NCBI GenBank assembly: GCA_964034945.1 | Contig: OZ035962.1 | Span: forward strand, 54,891,553-54,955,552 | Source: Chrysopilus asiliformis | Lineage: Eukaryota > Arthropoda > Insecta > Diptera > Rhagionidae | Length of the DNA stretch: 64,000 bases | Direction: 5' to 3' | In this document: in pieces, positions 21,111 through 33,913 of the stretch | Layout: each line of letters begins with the position of its first letter | Position numbering within the stretch: position 1 is the stretch's first letter | Position numbers and translations under genes: made by a program | Notes under the pieces: model-generated | Told to the model about the DNA's origin: nothing | Database searches by the model: none | What the model saw: the letters and a program-made list of their open reading frames with translations, nothing else

Positions 21111-21641
21111 TTATACCCGTATGGTGAAACCAAAGGGTATATTAACTTTGCCTTACCGTTTGTAACGCCAAGATCCCGTCATCACACACAAAAATGAATT
21201 ACACTAGTGTGTTTAGAATGATAAAAATAATTAAATTTTGCATGTCCGTCTGTCCGTCCGTCTGTCTGTGGCGCGGATTGCGGACACACGGATTGAGCTA
21301 CAGACTTGAAATTTTGCACAGATCCGTTTTTCGTAAAATGCGAGACTAAGTTCGTTAATGGGCAAAAATTGACCATTAGGGGGGGTACCCCCCATACGAA
21401 CGAAAACGTTTTTTGTGAATATCTCTTATCAAAAAAGTCCAAAAACAAAAGTTATTCAGGATATTATTCTACTTAAAACTCTCATACATCAAAATCCGAT
21501 TGGAACAAATTTTAAAAAATCTTATTGGAAAGTTTGACTTAAAACTGGAATTTTGGTACAACTGTTCGAATTTTGATACGAATATCACCATACGGGTTTT
21601 CAATAATTGCCAGATGGGCAATTATAGCTTTTGTTATGTTT
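21111..21641 (+). mobile_element. Helentron-like repeat copy A (DINE-1/HINE architecture)
   Basis: Copy 1 of 10 of an approximately 530-600-bp family. Its parts are a 5' end TTATACCCGTATGGTGAAAC, a (GTCY)n microsatellite, a conserved GTGGCGCGGATTGC block, a palindrome around GGGGGTACCCCC, a subterminal inverted repeat CACCATACGGGT matching the 5' ACCCGTATGGTG, a 3' stem-loop (ATTGCCAGATTGGCAAT in good copies) and an end near TTTTGTTATGTTT. It lacks TIRs and a visible TSD and sits in T-rich sites. This is the known layout of DINE-1/Helentron-derived elements. The 3' stem is damaged here (gat-ggg). It encodes nothing. Confidence 0.72.
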
Positions 21642-21882
21642 TTATTAGAGCTCAAGTGCCCAAAATTATTGCATTTAAAACACTTGGTTCTTTCAGGAAT
21701 TCAGTTGTTTGATATCTGACCTGCATAAGAGCGTTTTTCAAAAATAATTCTTGAACTATTTTTCATACGTTCATATTTTTTTAGCTCCATCTTCAATTGA
21801 ATAATATTATTATCACTATACAAAAGCATTTTAATTATAGCAGAATTTCTTCAATATACTGTTGTAAATTTTCATTAATCCG
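21642..21882. other. No feature recognised
   Basis: AT-rich spacer between Helentron-like copy A and the gypsy gag remnant; nothing identifiable. Confidence 0.35.
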
Positions 21883-22558
21883 TTATTTTCGATTTCTTAA
21901 TTTGTTATGAATATCACCACATGTGACCGTTTTGCTAAACTCTTCCAGTAAGATTAATTTTAATTTCGGCCAACTCCTTACATTGACTGTTCTCAAAAAT
22001 AACTTAGCGGTTCCAACCAATAACCTTTTTGCACATACTAGACTCATACGTGACTCCCATTTGAAAATGTCAGCCGACTCTTCGAAATCTTGAATCCATT
22101 TTTCAACTCTGTAGTTATCATCGCCACTAAATTTAGGAATGAGTTCTTCGATATTCTTAAAATGAAGTGGTTTCGAGTTATCAGAAAAACCAGATATAGA
22201 TAATGCCGTTAACTCCTGTAGCTGTTTTTCTGGTTCCAAAATTGTTTCTGTTTTTCTACCTGTTCTCGCAATTTTTCTATTTGATTGTCTAAATTGATAC
22301 CTGCAACATTTGTGGCGTCTTGACTTCTTCCAACATTTTCTTCATCCGAAAGTTGTTCATAAATATTTGAATTTGCTTCGTCATACAAATTTCCCAAAAG
22401 TTGACTAGCAGACAAATTCCTCCAACAATGTCCAACCGCAGCTTCAAAGCTGTTTTTTACCGAATATTGATATTCCAAGCTTTTCCATTTTCTTCTTCAA
22501 CCCATTGATCTTGGTCGTCTCCAAGAACTCCGTTGTTCGTGATTGCACGTCTGCATTG
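21883..22558 (-). pseudogene. gag: Ty3/gypsy Gag remnant, frameshifted
   Basis: Two overlapping minus frames. The upstream one (22209-22478) reads SFEAAVGHCWRNLSASQLLG and then a Lys/Glu-rich helix (NQIEKLREQVEKQKQFW). The downstream one (21883-22239) reads IPKFSGDDNYRVEKWIQDFE, AKRLLVGTAKLFLRTV and LILLEEFSKTV. These are the capsid signature P.FsGdd...v..Wi..fe and aklfl of gypsy Gag. The WRNLSASQLL stretch resembles WSNLSSDQLL at 28296-28514, so it may be another copy of the same family. No LTRs are attached. Confidence 0.7.
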
Positions 22559-23133
22559 TTATACCCGTATGGTGAAACCAAAGGGTATATTAACTTTGCC
22601 TTACCGTTTGTAACGCCAAAATCCCGTCATAACACACAAAAATGAATTACACCAGTGTGTTTAGAATGATAAAAAAAATTGAATTTTCCATGTCCGTCCA
22701 TCTGTCCGTCCGTCTGTCTGTCTGTCTGTGGCGCGGATTGCGGGCGCATGGATTGAGCTAGAGACTTGAAATTTTGCGCAGATCCGTTTTTCGTAAAATG
22801 CGAGGCTAAGTTCGTTAATGGGCAAAAATGAACCATTCGGTGGGGGGGGGGGGGGGGGGGGGGTACCCCCCATACGAACGAAATCGTTTTTTGTGAATAT
22901 CTCAAAAACGGTGCATCTTATCAAAAAAGTCCAAGAACAAAAGTTATTTAGGATATGATTCTACATAAAACTCCCATACATCAAAATCCGATTGGAATAA
23001 ATTTTAAAAAATCTTATTGGAAAGTTTGACTTCAAAGTGGAATTTTGGTATAACTGTTCGAATTTTGATACGAATATCACCATACGGGTCTCCAATGATT
23101 GCCAGATTGGCAATTATAGCTTTTGTTATGTTT
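22559..23133 (+). mobile_element. Helentron-like repeat copy B
   Basis: Same order of parts as copy A, with an intact 3' stem-loop ATTGCCAGATTGGCAAT. The central G-run palindrome is expanded to a run of about 22 G (22842-22863). It is inserted between T residues (cattg/TT and GTTT/ttt). Confidence 0.78.
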
Positions 23134-23448
23134 TTTCATTTCGTATAAATAAAAAACTGCGCACCACAGGACAAAATGAGAGAAAAAATTCACGGAATAT
23201 AAACAGTCGCGACTTTGCTTTCCTTTAACGTTATCCCAATTCTGAAATTGTAGGATGTCTCAAAAACAAACAAATGCCGATATTTTCTAACATAAAATAT
23301 TTATTCGACTCAATCGTTTTGCAAAATGTTTTAAACTGACAAAAACTGAAAATAAAGTAACTTAATGATTTTAAATACTACTAAGTTCACCGCATATTTA
23401 TGTTTTCAAGTAACAGGTAACTAATAATAATTATACAATTCTTACAAT
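23134..23448. other. No feature recognised
   Basis: AT-rich spacer between Helentron-like copy B and a mariner fragment. There is no coding or repeat signal that I can name. Confidence 0.35.
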
Positions 23449-23601
23449 TCCAACAAGCCAACAACAATTCAACAGCTGTACGATGCGATAATAAAGCAAA
23501 TTCGTGGGATAGAGGAGCAATTATGCAGAGATGTCATCAAAAATTTTGACCATCGAGTGGAGGTGTGCCGCCGAAGCCCTGATGAATATGTCAGGAGGTG
23601 A
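23449..23601 (+). pseudogene. Tc1/mariner-type transposase C-terminal scrap
   Basis: Translates QQLYDAIIKQIRGIEEQLCR, then DVIKNFDHRVEVCRRSPDEY, ending at a TGA. The pattern L...I......i..elc..Vi.nf..Rv..C is the last helix block of Tc1/mariner transposases, where RGGHLSDIIF often ends the protein. The catalytic domain is absent. Confidence 0.55.
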
Positions 23602-23798
23602 TTGCCGCTCCGACTAGTCAAGATATTCAAATTCAAGGAATCAGTCTAGCTGATTCGAATGATAAGGATGTTGGCTTTGGAATATTGCTTGCAGCTGATT
23701 ATTATAGGAAGATATTGTCGGGCAAGTTGAATCACGAAATAATATATTACAACTGTATCGCGATGTATCCATCTAATAGTCCAATATGTAAAGTTTAG
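23598..23798 (+). pseudogene. BEL/Pao Pol scrap
   Basis: QIQGISLADSNDKDVGFGIL followed by LAADYYRKILSGKL. LADp......idiLlGaDyy..il.g is the conserved C-terminal part of the BEL/Pao protease region. It is isolated, without LTRs. Function is not expected. Confidence 0.6.
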
Positions 23799-24312
23799 AA
23801 TAGGAAACAACCATTTAAGTAACAACTTAAGATGATTTTATTACCTCGATTTTGAGTAATTAGTGTTCATATAAATTCATAAATTTACCCGAATAGCACA
23901 GAAAAGCACGGACATATGAGGTTTGTTCTTTGCGATCTAAAAATGCGACAAGTTACGCAATTAGGCCGAAAGATTTAGACTTATATTTCACATCCACGTA
24001 CAGAAAGCCTAGGAAGATGATGAGAACGACACGTTGATTAATAAGAACAATTTTGTTGGCATTAAAATAAAAATTAAAAACAAAATAATTTGATGCCCAA
24101 TGTAAATATGAAGCTTTTTAGATTCAATTCTATCAAAAATGTTTAGTTCCAACTAACGGCATACAATTGGAGAAAAAGTCCATTATAAAATAGCACTCCA
24201 CAGAAAGTTTTCATCAATTTATCGCCATTAGAATTTTCTTGTTAACCATTTAATTACGCTTTTATTTGTTCATCTCTGATCGGTCGGTAATCCACGTAAG
24301 CATTCGAGCAAG
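23799..24312. other. No feature recognised
   Basis: AT-rich, noncoding, left flank of the minus-strand gypsy element at 24317. Confidence 0.35.
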
Positions 24313-24316
24313 AAAG

Positions 24317-24451
24317 TGTAGGCAATTTTAAATAAAACAATAGGACCGACCATAACAACAGTTTATTCAAGAGTGTTCTTTATAACAAGATATTAAAAAG
24401 CTGGTCGATAAAAACAGATCGTTCCGAATGCATTTAGTGTTGCCAACTACA
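24317..24451 (-). repeat. LTR of minus-strand gypsy (3' LTR)
   Basis: 135 bp from TGTAGGCAATTTTAAATAAA to GTGTTGCCAACTACA on the plus strand. It pairs with 28641-28765, differing by small indels and substitutions, so it is older than the CsRn1-type insertion. Confidence 0.85.
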
Positions 24452-24596
24452 ACTCGGCCATCCGACCAAATAATCGACTCGATTATTAAAATATTATGTA
24501 AAATTCTATCGATATACCTTTATCGAAGGCTTACAATTTATCGTCAACTAACCAATATACATTTCATATTTTATTTATTATTATGCAATCATGAGA

Positions 24597-24824
24597 TCAT
24601 GTGGCCAAGTCACAGGCCATATACAATTTCATATTTGCCGGCGTAGAGATTCCTTTGTAGGGAATTCTAGATAACTGAATATCTTCGATATCTCTTATAA
24701 CGTATCGGTCATGATCTAACATTTTTTCAACTTCATACGGACCCTTAAACTTCGGTAACAATTTCTTGTTTACACCCGGTCGTGTATCCACATTTTTAGC
24801 CATGATGTTATATTTACGCGACAC
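24597..24824 (-). pseudogene. pol: gypsy integrase C-terminus
   Basis: AKNVDTRPGVNKKLLPKFKG, then PYEVEKMLDHDRYVIRDIED, then IPYKGISTPANMKLYMACD. F.GPY.v...L..drY.v.Di is the GPY/F module at the end of many gypsy integrases. The N-terminal continuation is lost to the hAT insertion at 24845 (upstream on this strand). Confidence 0.78.
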
Positions 24825-25129
24825 CTTGTGTTTTGAATCGTAATCAGTGTTGCTAAGATAAAGATAAATGCTCGTAATGTTTATCTAGATCAGATAATAT
24901 ATAACTAAAATTTGAAAGATAATAGATAAGATAAGATAAAAAGCCAAATTATCTAGATAAATTTTAGATAAATATTTATTTTAACGTTGTACAAAATTCA
25001 AATATACGTACTAAAAAAATTGCACAAAAATATTTGTTTTTCAAAACTGTTGCCAAGTGTAAAACGGGCCATAGGCACAAACCTTTTGTCAAATTTAACC
25101 CATTACCAATCCATTAACGAACTATTTGT

Positions 25130-25369
25130 TTAAAAAAAAAACAATTTTTGAAAGCTCTGTGATGTTAACCTGTTACGTCTTGGCGTAAACATTTGCAGAG
25201 CAGTGCTAAATAGCATTTCTGCTGGGGTTAAAGACGGCAAGGTTGTATTGTATTTTATAAAGATTTTTGAAGTGATAACTTCTTTAGGCGCGTTGGGCGA
25301 TTTTTGGATGGGTAAAAACTTATGGTTTGGCGTCAGCATTTGCTTTCCACAAAACGTGACGCTTTCCAC
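25130..25369 (-). pseudogene. hAT transposase C-terminal dimerisation region
   Basis: TTLPSLTPAEMLFSTALQMF followed by TPRRNRLTSQSFQKLFFF. This is the hATC signature (P.t...E.lFStAg.i.TprRnRL....f..llfl), with Ser-Ala-Glu read as T-P-A-E. The upstream catalytic part is missing or displaced by the element inserted at 25442. Confidence 0.75.
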
Positions 25370-25441
25370 ATTGGAAAACTTTTAAAAAAAGCACCTCTAC
25401 TTCCAAAGCTTTCTGTTATGGTTTTTTCGATAATGATAATG

Positions 25442-26592
25442 AAGACCTCGGTGCAAAAAGCGGTCATCTCCACTTTTTCAAATTTTTCAGGAGACAAAAA
25501 ACATATTAGCGTGAAATTTTTGCTCTGGGACAAAGTTAACAATTTACAGTTTAAATCAAGCATGTATTCTTACATCATTTTAATTTGAGATAAATCCATA
25601 TTTTTTTTTTTTTTGAAAAAGTTATGGACATTTTAAAGTACCTGTTTCTTGCACCCAAGAGTAAAAAAGCGGTTTTTAAAATTTATTTATGACTACAAAA
25701 TACAGTCCAGACTTGTTAACTAGCCTTTATTTAGTAAAAAACAAATAAAAAAATAAACATAACAAAAGCTATAATTGCCAATCTGGCAATCATTGGAGAC
25801 CCGTGTGGTGATATTCGTATCAAAATTAGAACAGTTATACCAAAATTCCAATTTGAAGTCAAACTTTCCAAAAAGATTTTTTAAAATTTATTCCAATCGG
25901 ATTTTGATGTATGGGAGTTTTATGTAGAATCATATCCTAAATAACTTTTGTTCTTGGACTTTTTTGATAAGATGCACCGTTTTTGAGATATTCACAAAAA
26001 ACGATTTCGTTCGTATGGGGGGTACCCCCCCTAATGGTCCATTTTTGCCCATTAACGAACTTAGCCTCGCATTTTACGAAAAACGGATCTGCGCAAAATT
26101 TCAAGTCTCTAGCTCAATCCGTGCGCCCGCAATCCGCGCCACAGACAGACAGACAGACAGACAGACGGGCGGACGGACGGACGGACAGACAGACAGACAG
26201 ACGGACGGACGGACGGACAGACAGACGGACAGACAGACGGACAGACAGACGGACAGACAGGCGGACGGACATGGTGTAATTCATTTTTTTGTGCGATGAC
26301 GAGATCTTGGCGTTACAAACGGTAAGGCAAAGTTAATATACCCTTTGGTTTCACCATACGGGTATAAAAAAATATTCAATTTAACAAAACAAAACTCCCA
26401 GAATAAAAAAAAAATGTTTTTGGAAAAAAATTCCGCGTTAAATTATATGAAACAATGCATCTTTTCTTTAATAACTTTTTACACAGGCCTCTAAAAAGTA
26501 TGCTCTTTGCAGCCAAATGTGCGCATTGCATTTGGCATCAATAACTCATTTTCGCAAAAAAGTAGACATGACCGCTTTTTGCACCAAGGTCT
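25442..26592. mobile_element. TIR element X, copy 1 (in hAT, itself split)
   Basis: Bounded by inverted repeats of about 37 bp: AAGACCTCGGTGCAAAAAGC on the left, and the right end read inward AAGACCTTGGTGCAAAAAGC. The same family recurs at 57491-63558, also split. Interior blocks shared by both copies include GAAATTTTTGCTCTGGGACA and ACTACAAAATACAGTCCA. No transposase is seen and the TSD is unclear. Helentron-like copy C sits inside. Confidence 0.68.
25755..26367 (-). mobile_element. Helentron-like repeat copy C
   Basis: Reverse orientation, with the longest microsatellite of the family (about 130 bp of GAC-type units, 26140-26272). The stem-loop ATTGCCAATCTGGCAAT is intact. It is inserted in element X. 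Confidence 0.78.
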
Positions 26593-27179
26593 TGAATTTT
26601 CATTTTAGAAAAACTTTACAATAGAAAAAGTTTACTTCCACAACTGCACGAAAGAAAAACTGCGCTGAAAAAAAAACTCGAGATATTAAAAAAGTCTTTT
26701 GGATTTACCAATTGCGCGTTTCAACTGCAGTTTTTTAATAAAGCTTCTTCTCTAAAAAAAAAGATTTCTCACAGCTTGAACTGGTTGATAACAGCTGCTT
26801 TTGTTAATGATCCGGATAACAGATCCATATGGATCATTAAAAAAACAGCTAATGTATATATGTAATTGTTGCTCGGAGTGGCGATAGATGTGAAAACCAG
26901 ACTAATGTTAATGATTTTAATTTACAAATTATGAAATATTAATTTTTGGTACTACAAATAATTTCAAAACCCAAAAAAATTCTGTTATTTCATAGTTTAA
27001 GGTTATCACTTCTGTCGGCAGCCCCAATGACTGCTTTATTGTTATCTTTTTTAATTATGGAAATCCGTCAACATATTCCTGAAAGCGGGTTTATCAATTT
27101 TCCTCAATAAGGTAACGTGAAATGTGTTTGGTTACATTATTTTTCGATGCCACTGAAGGACAAACACCAAGAAATTGTT

Positions 27180-27380
27180 TGATGGTCTCATTCGATGATC
27201 TTCTCGCAGTGTATTTTACATTTTTCAAGAAGACCAGGATGTTTTCTTTTTATATGACTTAGAAATATAATAGTGTTGCAACTGATATAACTCGCTCGAC
27301 GAATCCTTGTTTTTTTTCGACGCTCAAAATTTGGTAAAATCTATCATCTAATATTTTTGGATAGCTCGACGACGCCGACA
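27180..27380 (-). pseudogene. hAT transposase N-terminal BED-type zinc finger remnant
   Basis: In two frames the minus strand gives KILDDRFYQILSVEKKQGFV and then FLSHIKRKHPGLLEKCKIH. The L..HIKRKHP ending is the His pair of a BED finger. The Cys pair is lost to a frameshift. Its orientation agrees with the hATC block at 25130-25369. Confidence 0.55.
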
Positions 27381-28295
27381 TGATTTTATCCGGAGGTGGT
27401 ATTGCTAAAATAAAAATCGTTTTAAAAAGGACATTCTTCTCACAGCTGCGATCGATTGGGTTTCTTTCTTTACTCCGAAAGACTCTGGATTTTAAACTAA
27501 AGTTAGCAAAAAAGTTTATTTTCTAAGTTGAGTTCCTGGAGCCTATTATGGAATACGATCGTAATCCTCACAATCGGAATTGTGTTACTAGAAAACACTA
27601 GCAACAACATAAAAATTCTGATCGTTTCGAATATGATCGTATTCCATACAAATTCCATAGAAGCAAGTAAAAAAAAGTATAATGGATGAGACGGAACCCT
27701 CATTTTCACTAGTATCGGCTTCCTGCGTTTGAAACGAATTCGAAATATTATCCGTCGATTCCAATAGCAAGTAGCGTGTAATGCTTTTTTGATCAGTCGC
27801 TGTCGTTGCAGATCTTTTCGTATTTTTATTTTTTGAAAACTCAACACCACACAACACATTTGAAGTACAAAGTTGTTTCTAAGCCATAAAGCTTTTTATC
27901 AATTTAATCCAAATCACTTTAATGTGTTATGCATAAGGTATATTTTTAAGTATAAGGCGAAATGATAAAAAGTTTTGGGTAAAGAACGCAGTTTTCAAAT
28001 TATATAGTTCTTAGGTTTTCATAAGTATGTAGAAAACAATTTCGTTTCAGCATTTTTTTAGATTTTTTTTTTAAGTTTCGTTGGCAACGATTATCTCTAG
28101 ATAAATAGAATTTTTCTTTATCTAGATACGATAAAGATAACATTTTTGGGGTATTATCTAGATAAAATAAAGATAACATTTTTTTTATCTAGATGATTAT
28201 CTAGATACATTGTATCGAGATAACCGTAACACTGATCGTAATACTGCTTATTATATTGTTAATTTTCTATAATCGCTCCAGAAGCTCCTCTTCTG

Positions 28296-28514
28296 CTATC
28301 TGATCGTCCTCGACAATTTCGTCCAGTGGCTTGGCAAGTGTAACAGTAGCTGATCGCTCGAGAGATTGCTCCACGCCTCTTCCACGCGTAACTTCAAGGT
28401 TGCTCCAAACTTTGGAGTCATCTCCAAACTTTGGAGTTTAAATTTTAAATCGTAGGTCTTGGCCCTCTCCAAGAACACATGAGCACGTGCACGCACCTCC
28501 GCACTACCAGCCAT
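28296..28514 (-). pseudogene. gag: gypsy Gag N-terminal fragment
   Basis: MAGSAEVRARAHVFLERAKT ... RVEEAWSNLSSDQLLLHLPS. Weak alone, but it lies 127 bp inside the 5' LTR, on the right strand, and shares W.NLS..QLL with the Gag remnant at 22209-22478. It is cut off by the hAT at 28234. Confidence 0.55.
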
Positions 28515-28640
28515 TTCGTATAAATGTGGCGGAGGGCAAAAAAAACTGGCAAATTTCGAAAATTATATTTTAAAATTCTATATTTTGCACTACTTTAATT
28601 CTTCCGACTTAAACTTTCCGGTTAATACCACTTCTGAGAT

Positions 28641-28765
28641 TGTAGGCAATTTTAAATAAAACAATAGGACCGACCAGTTTATTCAAGTGTTCTTTATAAC
28701 AAAATATTAAAGAGCTGGTCGATAAAAGCAGATCGTTTCGAATGCATTTAGTGTTGCCAACTACA
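28641..28765 (-). repeat. LTR of minus-strand gypsy (5' LTR)
   Basis: 125 bp, TGTAGGCAATTTTAAATAAA to GTGTTGCCAACTACA on the plus strand, followed by the AAAG target duplication. Confidence 0.85.
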
Positions 28766-28769
28766 AAAG

Positions 28770-30213
28770 AAAACTCCGCTCAAAGAATTGTGCGATCCTA
28801 TACGTGAGATTACGACTTCATAAAGCTATAATTAGCTAATTTTGTTAATTTAATATTTTTCAAATGGCAGCGTCAGAATTATCAGTCACATTGCGACGTG
28901 GCAAACCACTGAAAAACGTTCCCCAGTATGAGTGCCGTTGCACACGGCATAACGGTGATGTGCCCACGACAAAAATTGCTGCGATTTGCATGGTAACGAA
29001 ATATAAAGGAGGATCTCCATTGCCATGACTTCTGTAACTGCAAAAAAAATGCAGAAAACTAGAGCAAGATAAGCTTATATAGATCTAAATAGGAATGACT
29101 GAATACAAGTATAAACGCTTTCCCTTCCAGTTTAACAATTTTATAGCAATCATATCAAACCTTATGCTATGAATATAAGGTTCAAATTAGCATAGAAATA
29201 AAGCTATAGAGCTGCATGTGTGTGTTTGAACTACATGAAAAATGACAGCTACGCTATAATAACACTTTGTATATGTCCGTGCTTACTATTCACTTACAGG
29301 GACAATGTGTGATTGTAGTAGAAATCGCTATAAAAAAGTTCAAGTCCGTCAACTGCAACCATAAAATCGCCATAAAAAAAGCGGGGAAATTATTTTTGCA
29401 GTTGCCGACAAATTTTTGCAGTTGATTCTTATCTCCCTTTCTCGCCAAGGTATCTTCACTTAAATGTGTATCTATTTTTTTGCTGTTGGGAAAAGTCATG
29501 GTAATGAAGGCCTCCTTGAGAATAAACGCGGCAGCTTAACTGTTATTTGGGCAGAGTCAATATCGCAGACCCTTGTCATTTTTACTTCCTTATACGAAGT
29601 ATAATGAAGCTATGTATTCATGATAAATTTCGACCTCTTAATTTTGCCTAGAAAACAGTTCTCGAGCACTACTGAATCGATTGGAGCATTATTACCAAAA
29701 TTTCTTTCTGTCTGCTGGTCTGTCAGTCTGTGTACAAGATTTCTGAATTGATTCCCCGTGAATGGAACAAAACGTAATGAAATGCCTGGCACGTATCTAA
29801 GCTAGCTTCTTTTATATTTTCCCAGACATTCTCTGGCCATTTTTCACATTTTTTGCAGAGATTTTTCTTTGATAGCGTTTCACTTTTTTTGTATTTCCAC
29901 CGAACCAAACGCGATCCGGCTCGAAGGACCAATTTGAATCCGCTCTAGATTGCTCGGACACGTACTCTACTCCGCTACGGACTCTACTTTTCGTCTTCTT
30001 CTATCGATTGATCTCAACTCTTCTTCTTCTTTTTGTTTGTCACAATGTTTATTAATAACAAACTTGTTATAATGAGTGTTAAATTTTAAAAATGGTTTTG
30101 CAAAATCCAGTTTACCTCAACAATTAAAAATATACGTCAATGTTTATTCAACCACGACTCAAATCAGACTAAAAAAGTTCGCAGTTATATAATTCAAAAG
30201 ATTTAGTTTAAAT
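28770..30213. other. Unassigned stretch with a small ORF and a degraded (GTCY) block
   Basis: No family recognised. A 55-codon frame at 28864-29031 starts MAASELSVTLRRGKPLKNVP and has no motif I can name; it may be chance. At 29583-29740 the text CCTTATACGAAGTATAATGA followed later by CTGTCTGCTGGTCTGTCAGT resembles the layout of a second, older Helentron-like family. The rest is plain AT-rich sequence. Confidence 0.35.
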
Positions 30214-30696
30214 TACACCAAAACCTCGATTTGCGTCGTTAATTGGGACTAGTGAGCCTACATGTATAGAGAGTGGACAGGTCGGAACCAACTATTTCGG
30301 TTAAGTTTGAATTTTTACCTGATGATGAGAGATTTAACCCAGAAGTATTTTAAACCATTTTTACTAATATTTTGTGTACGGTTTGAGGATTTAAAAAATT
30401 ATTCGGCCGCTAAAATCGTGTAATTTTTAAAATAAAAAGTCCAAAATACTACACTAACACAAACAAATCGCCTTTTCTTTGCGAAAAGATGGCTGAACTT
30501 TCGAAACAAGATAAGAGTTACTGTTTTGTGCCGTACTAAAGCTACAAACGGCACAAAACTCCAAGTTGGCCTAAATGGAAAGAAAAAAAAAGTGACATTA
30601 AAACATAAACAAAAGTGACATTAAAACAAAAACTCAACTTTGACTTGAATAGAAGGTAAATTATTTGTGCTTTAAAATATTAATTACATAATTAAG

Positions 30697-31065
30697 ATGC
30701 TAGTGAAGAAGTTCGGTGAAGCGATCGCGGTGTATTCTGAAACCAAAAGCACGACAGCGAAAACTAAGTTTTGTATAGCATTCGAGCGGCTGCCTTCTCG
30801 CAGGCAGGAATATAGGCGGAGGCTCTTGTGGACGCTGAGAAGACGGCCTCACTGAATCAATCATGGGCGAAGGGTTACTCGCGAAAGGGCGCTGCTCTGG
30901 CGGGCACGCAAAGGTATATGAAAATCCTCACTTATTAATGTTTGTTTGGTCAGGATTTCGGTGATTTTTTACGAGAAAACTCAAAACCTGATTTACATTT
31001 CAGATCTAAAATACGCTTCAAACAACGCCCCACTAAACAGAATGACATCAACAACAGGATGGTGG
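30697..31065 (+). pseudogene. Hop: Hop (STIP1) gene fragment, TPR1 region
   Basis: The first exon piece reads KKFGEAIAVYSE in one frame and then, in another, AAAFSQAG, AEALVDAEKTASLNQSW and AKGYSRKGAALAG, ending GTQR before GTATATG, a plausible donor. After about 90 bp and a TTTCAG acceptor, LKYASNNAPL follows. These match the N-terminal TPR1 domain of the HSP70/HSP90 organising protein, which in flies reads KFDEAVAAYTEAI ... AEDAEKT ... KGYSRKGAA ... GLKYDPTNA (from memory). Frameshifts, a TAG stop and missing flanks make it non-functional. Retained intron signals show a DNA-level copy. Confidence 0.78.
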
Positions 31066-31169
31066 CTGAATAGATGAGGCAATCCCCAACGTAGATTCGT
31101 AAGCTTTTTCCGCCGAAGGAGTCCCAAAAGAAGTAGACAGCACCGGAAGAAGACTACACGAATACACAC

Positions 31170-32762
<1,593 letters not shown>

Positions 32763-32804
32763 CTGGCCACTCTCTTTATATGTAGGCTCACTAATTGGGA
32801 CCAG

Positions 32805-33811
32805 GGACGCTATTCTCGAAATGTTTCGGATTTTTCCGAAACGTTTGTGGTGCAGTGGAAAAAGACCTCTATATGGTGTACGTACCGCCTATATTGCTCC
32901 AAATTACGTCTCAAACATTACGAAGCAATTCACCACTTTACACGAAACCGCATTCTCGAACTTAGATTACGGAAATATCCGAAACATATCAAACATTACG
33001 TTTCGGATCCATCCGAAACGTCCAGATGTTACTTTTCGAAACGTTTGTGTGCTGTGAGTTATCGTTTCGCGTCCGTTGTTTATTGTTATTCGATGCGGGC
33101 ATAATTTTAATCGTGTAATAAGCATAATACGGAGAATAATTCTTTTTCATTCATTAATTTGCAAATGATTAGCACGAGAATTTTAGTTTTCATTCACTCA
33201 CGAATTTTATTTTTCCAATCTCGTATTTTTAAAATTCTATTCGCGAATGGAATGGAAAATTTTACGAATGGAAAATTTTACGAATGGAAAATTAAAATTC
33301 GCTCACGAATTTATCGCAAAAGAATGATTTTCGAATGGAATTATTATATGAAGTAAAAGTAACACCATAACTTTCAAAAGGATTGAGCCAGAGACTTGAA
33401 ATACATAAAAATTCAATCAAACCACTCCCTCCCCCCTAACAAACGATAACAAACGTTAAAATCAACAAATAAACAAAAATCACTCATAATACACTATTAC
33501 TTACATTGAACACTAGTCAAATATTATTAACTGATATTAAATTAATGAAAAATTACTCTAATACAAGTTAAACACTAGTTAATAAATATAAACAAAACAA
33601 AACTATTCAAATATTTCCGTTTTGACAGCTCTATTCTACGTACATTTCGTAATGAGGTGAATATGGTGAATATAATTCCGAAACATAAACGTTTCGTGAC
33701 CAGAATACGATCTTTCAAACGTTTCGGATTTAGATTACGGAAAAAACATTTCGGCGAGATTCGTAATCCGTAACGTAACGAAAAATCCGTAACATTTCGA
33801 GAATAGCGTCC
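32805..33811. mobile_element. TIR element Y, copy 1 (about 1 kb)
   Basis: Ends read GGACGCTATTCTCGAAATGT from both sides for 20 bases, with further inverted similarity (TTTCGGATTTTTCG). CAG flanks both ends (32802-32804, 33812-33814). The interior is full of CGAAACG/CGTTTCG motifs. It shares interior blocks with 34610-35698 in the opposite orientation, including TGGTGCAGTGGAAAAA and GTGAGTTATCGTTTCGCGTC. A 3-bp TSD and GG ends suggest Harbinger or Zator-like; this is unresolved. No transposase. Confidence 0.75.
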
Positions 33812-33913
33812 CAGAGGAAGAGGACGCAAATCGAAATATTGCCTACGCAACTTTGAAAACGAACATTTTTGGACGACGCAAATCGGAACTACGCGAATCG
33901 AGGTTTTGGTGTA

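Larger units (their letters stand above)
24845..28234 (-). mobile_element. hAT transposon with 8-bp TSD, internally broken
   Basis: Ends are CAGTGTTGCTAAGATAAAGA on the left and CAGTGTTACGGTTATCTCGA read inward from the right. ATCGTAAT flanks both (24837-24844 and 28235-28242), a perfect 8-bp target duplication. TTATCTAGATAA-type motifs are repeated near both ends, as expected for transposase-binding subterminal repeats. Transposase parts on the minus strand are a BED-type finger (27180-27380) and a hATC dimerisation block (25130-25300). Another TIR element and a Helentron-like copy interrupt the interior. Confidence 0.88.
24317..28765 (-). mobile_element. Minus-strand gypsy element with short LTRs, split by a hAT
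   Basis: Short LTRs (24317-24451 and 28641-28765) with TG...CA ends are flanked by AAAG on both sides (24313-24316, 28766-28769), a 4-bp target duplication of gypsy size. Inside are only the C-terminal integrase (24597-24824) and the Gag N-terminus (28296-28514). The rest was deleted before a 3390-bp hAT inserted. Just inside the 5' LTR on the minus strand lies TCAGAAGTGGTATT, resembling a tRNA-Leu-type primer site. Confidence 0.82.

Noticed and set aside
21883..24824. One minus-strand gypsy element joining the Gag remnant at 21.9-22.5 kb to the integrase end at 24.6 kb
   Set aside because: The order is wrong for one element (Gag would have to lie at higher coordinates), and the integrase end belongs to the LTR pair at 24317 and 28641.
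25964..26299. Open frames over the (GTCY)n repeats with TDRQTDRRTDG-type runs and MIRCTVFEIFTKNDFVRMGG starts (also in all other Helentron-like copies)
   Set aside because: They arise because the tetranucleotide repeat and its surroundings lack stops in several frames at once. They occur in two frames and both orientations, so they are not genes.
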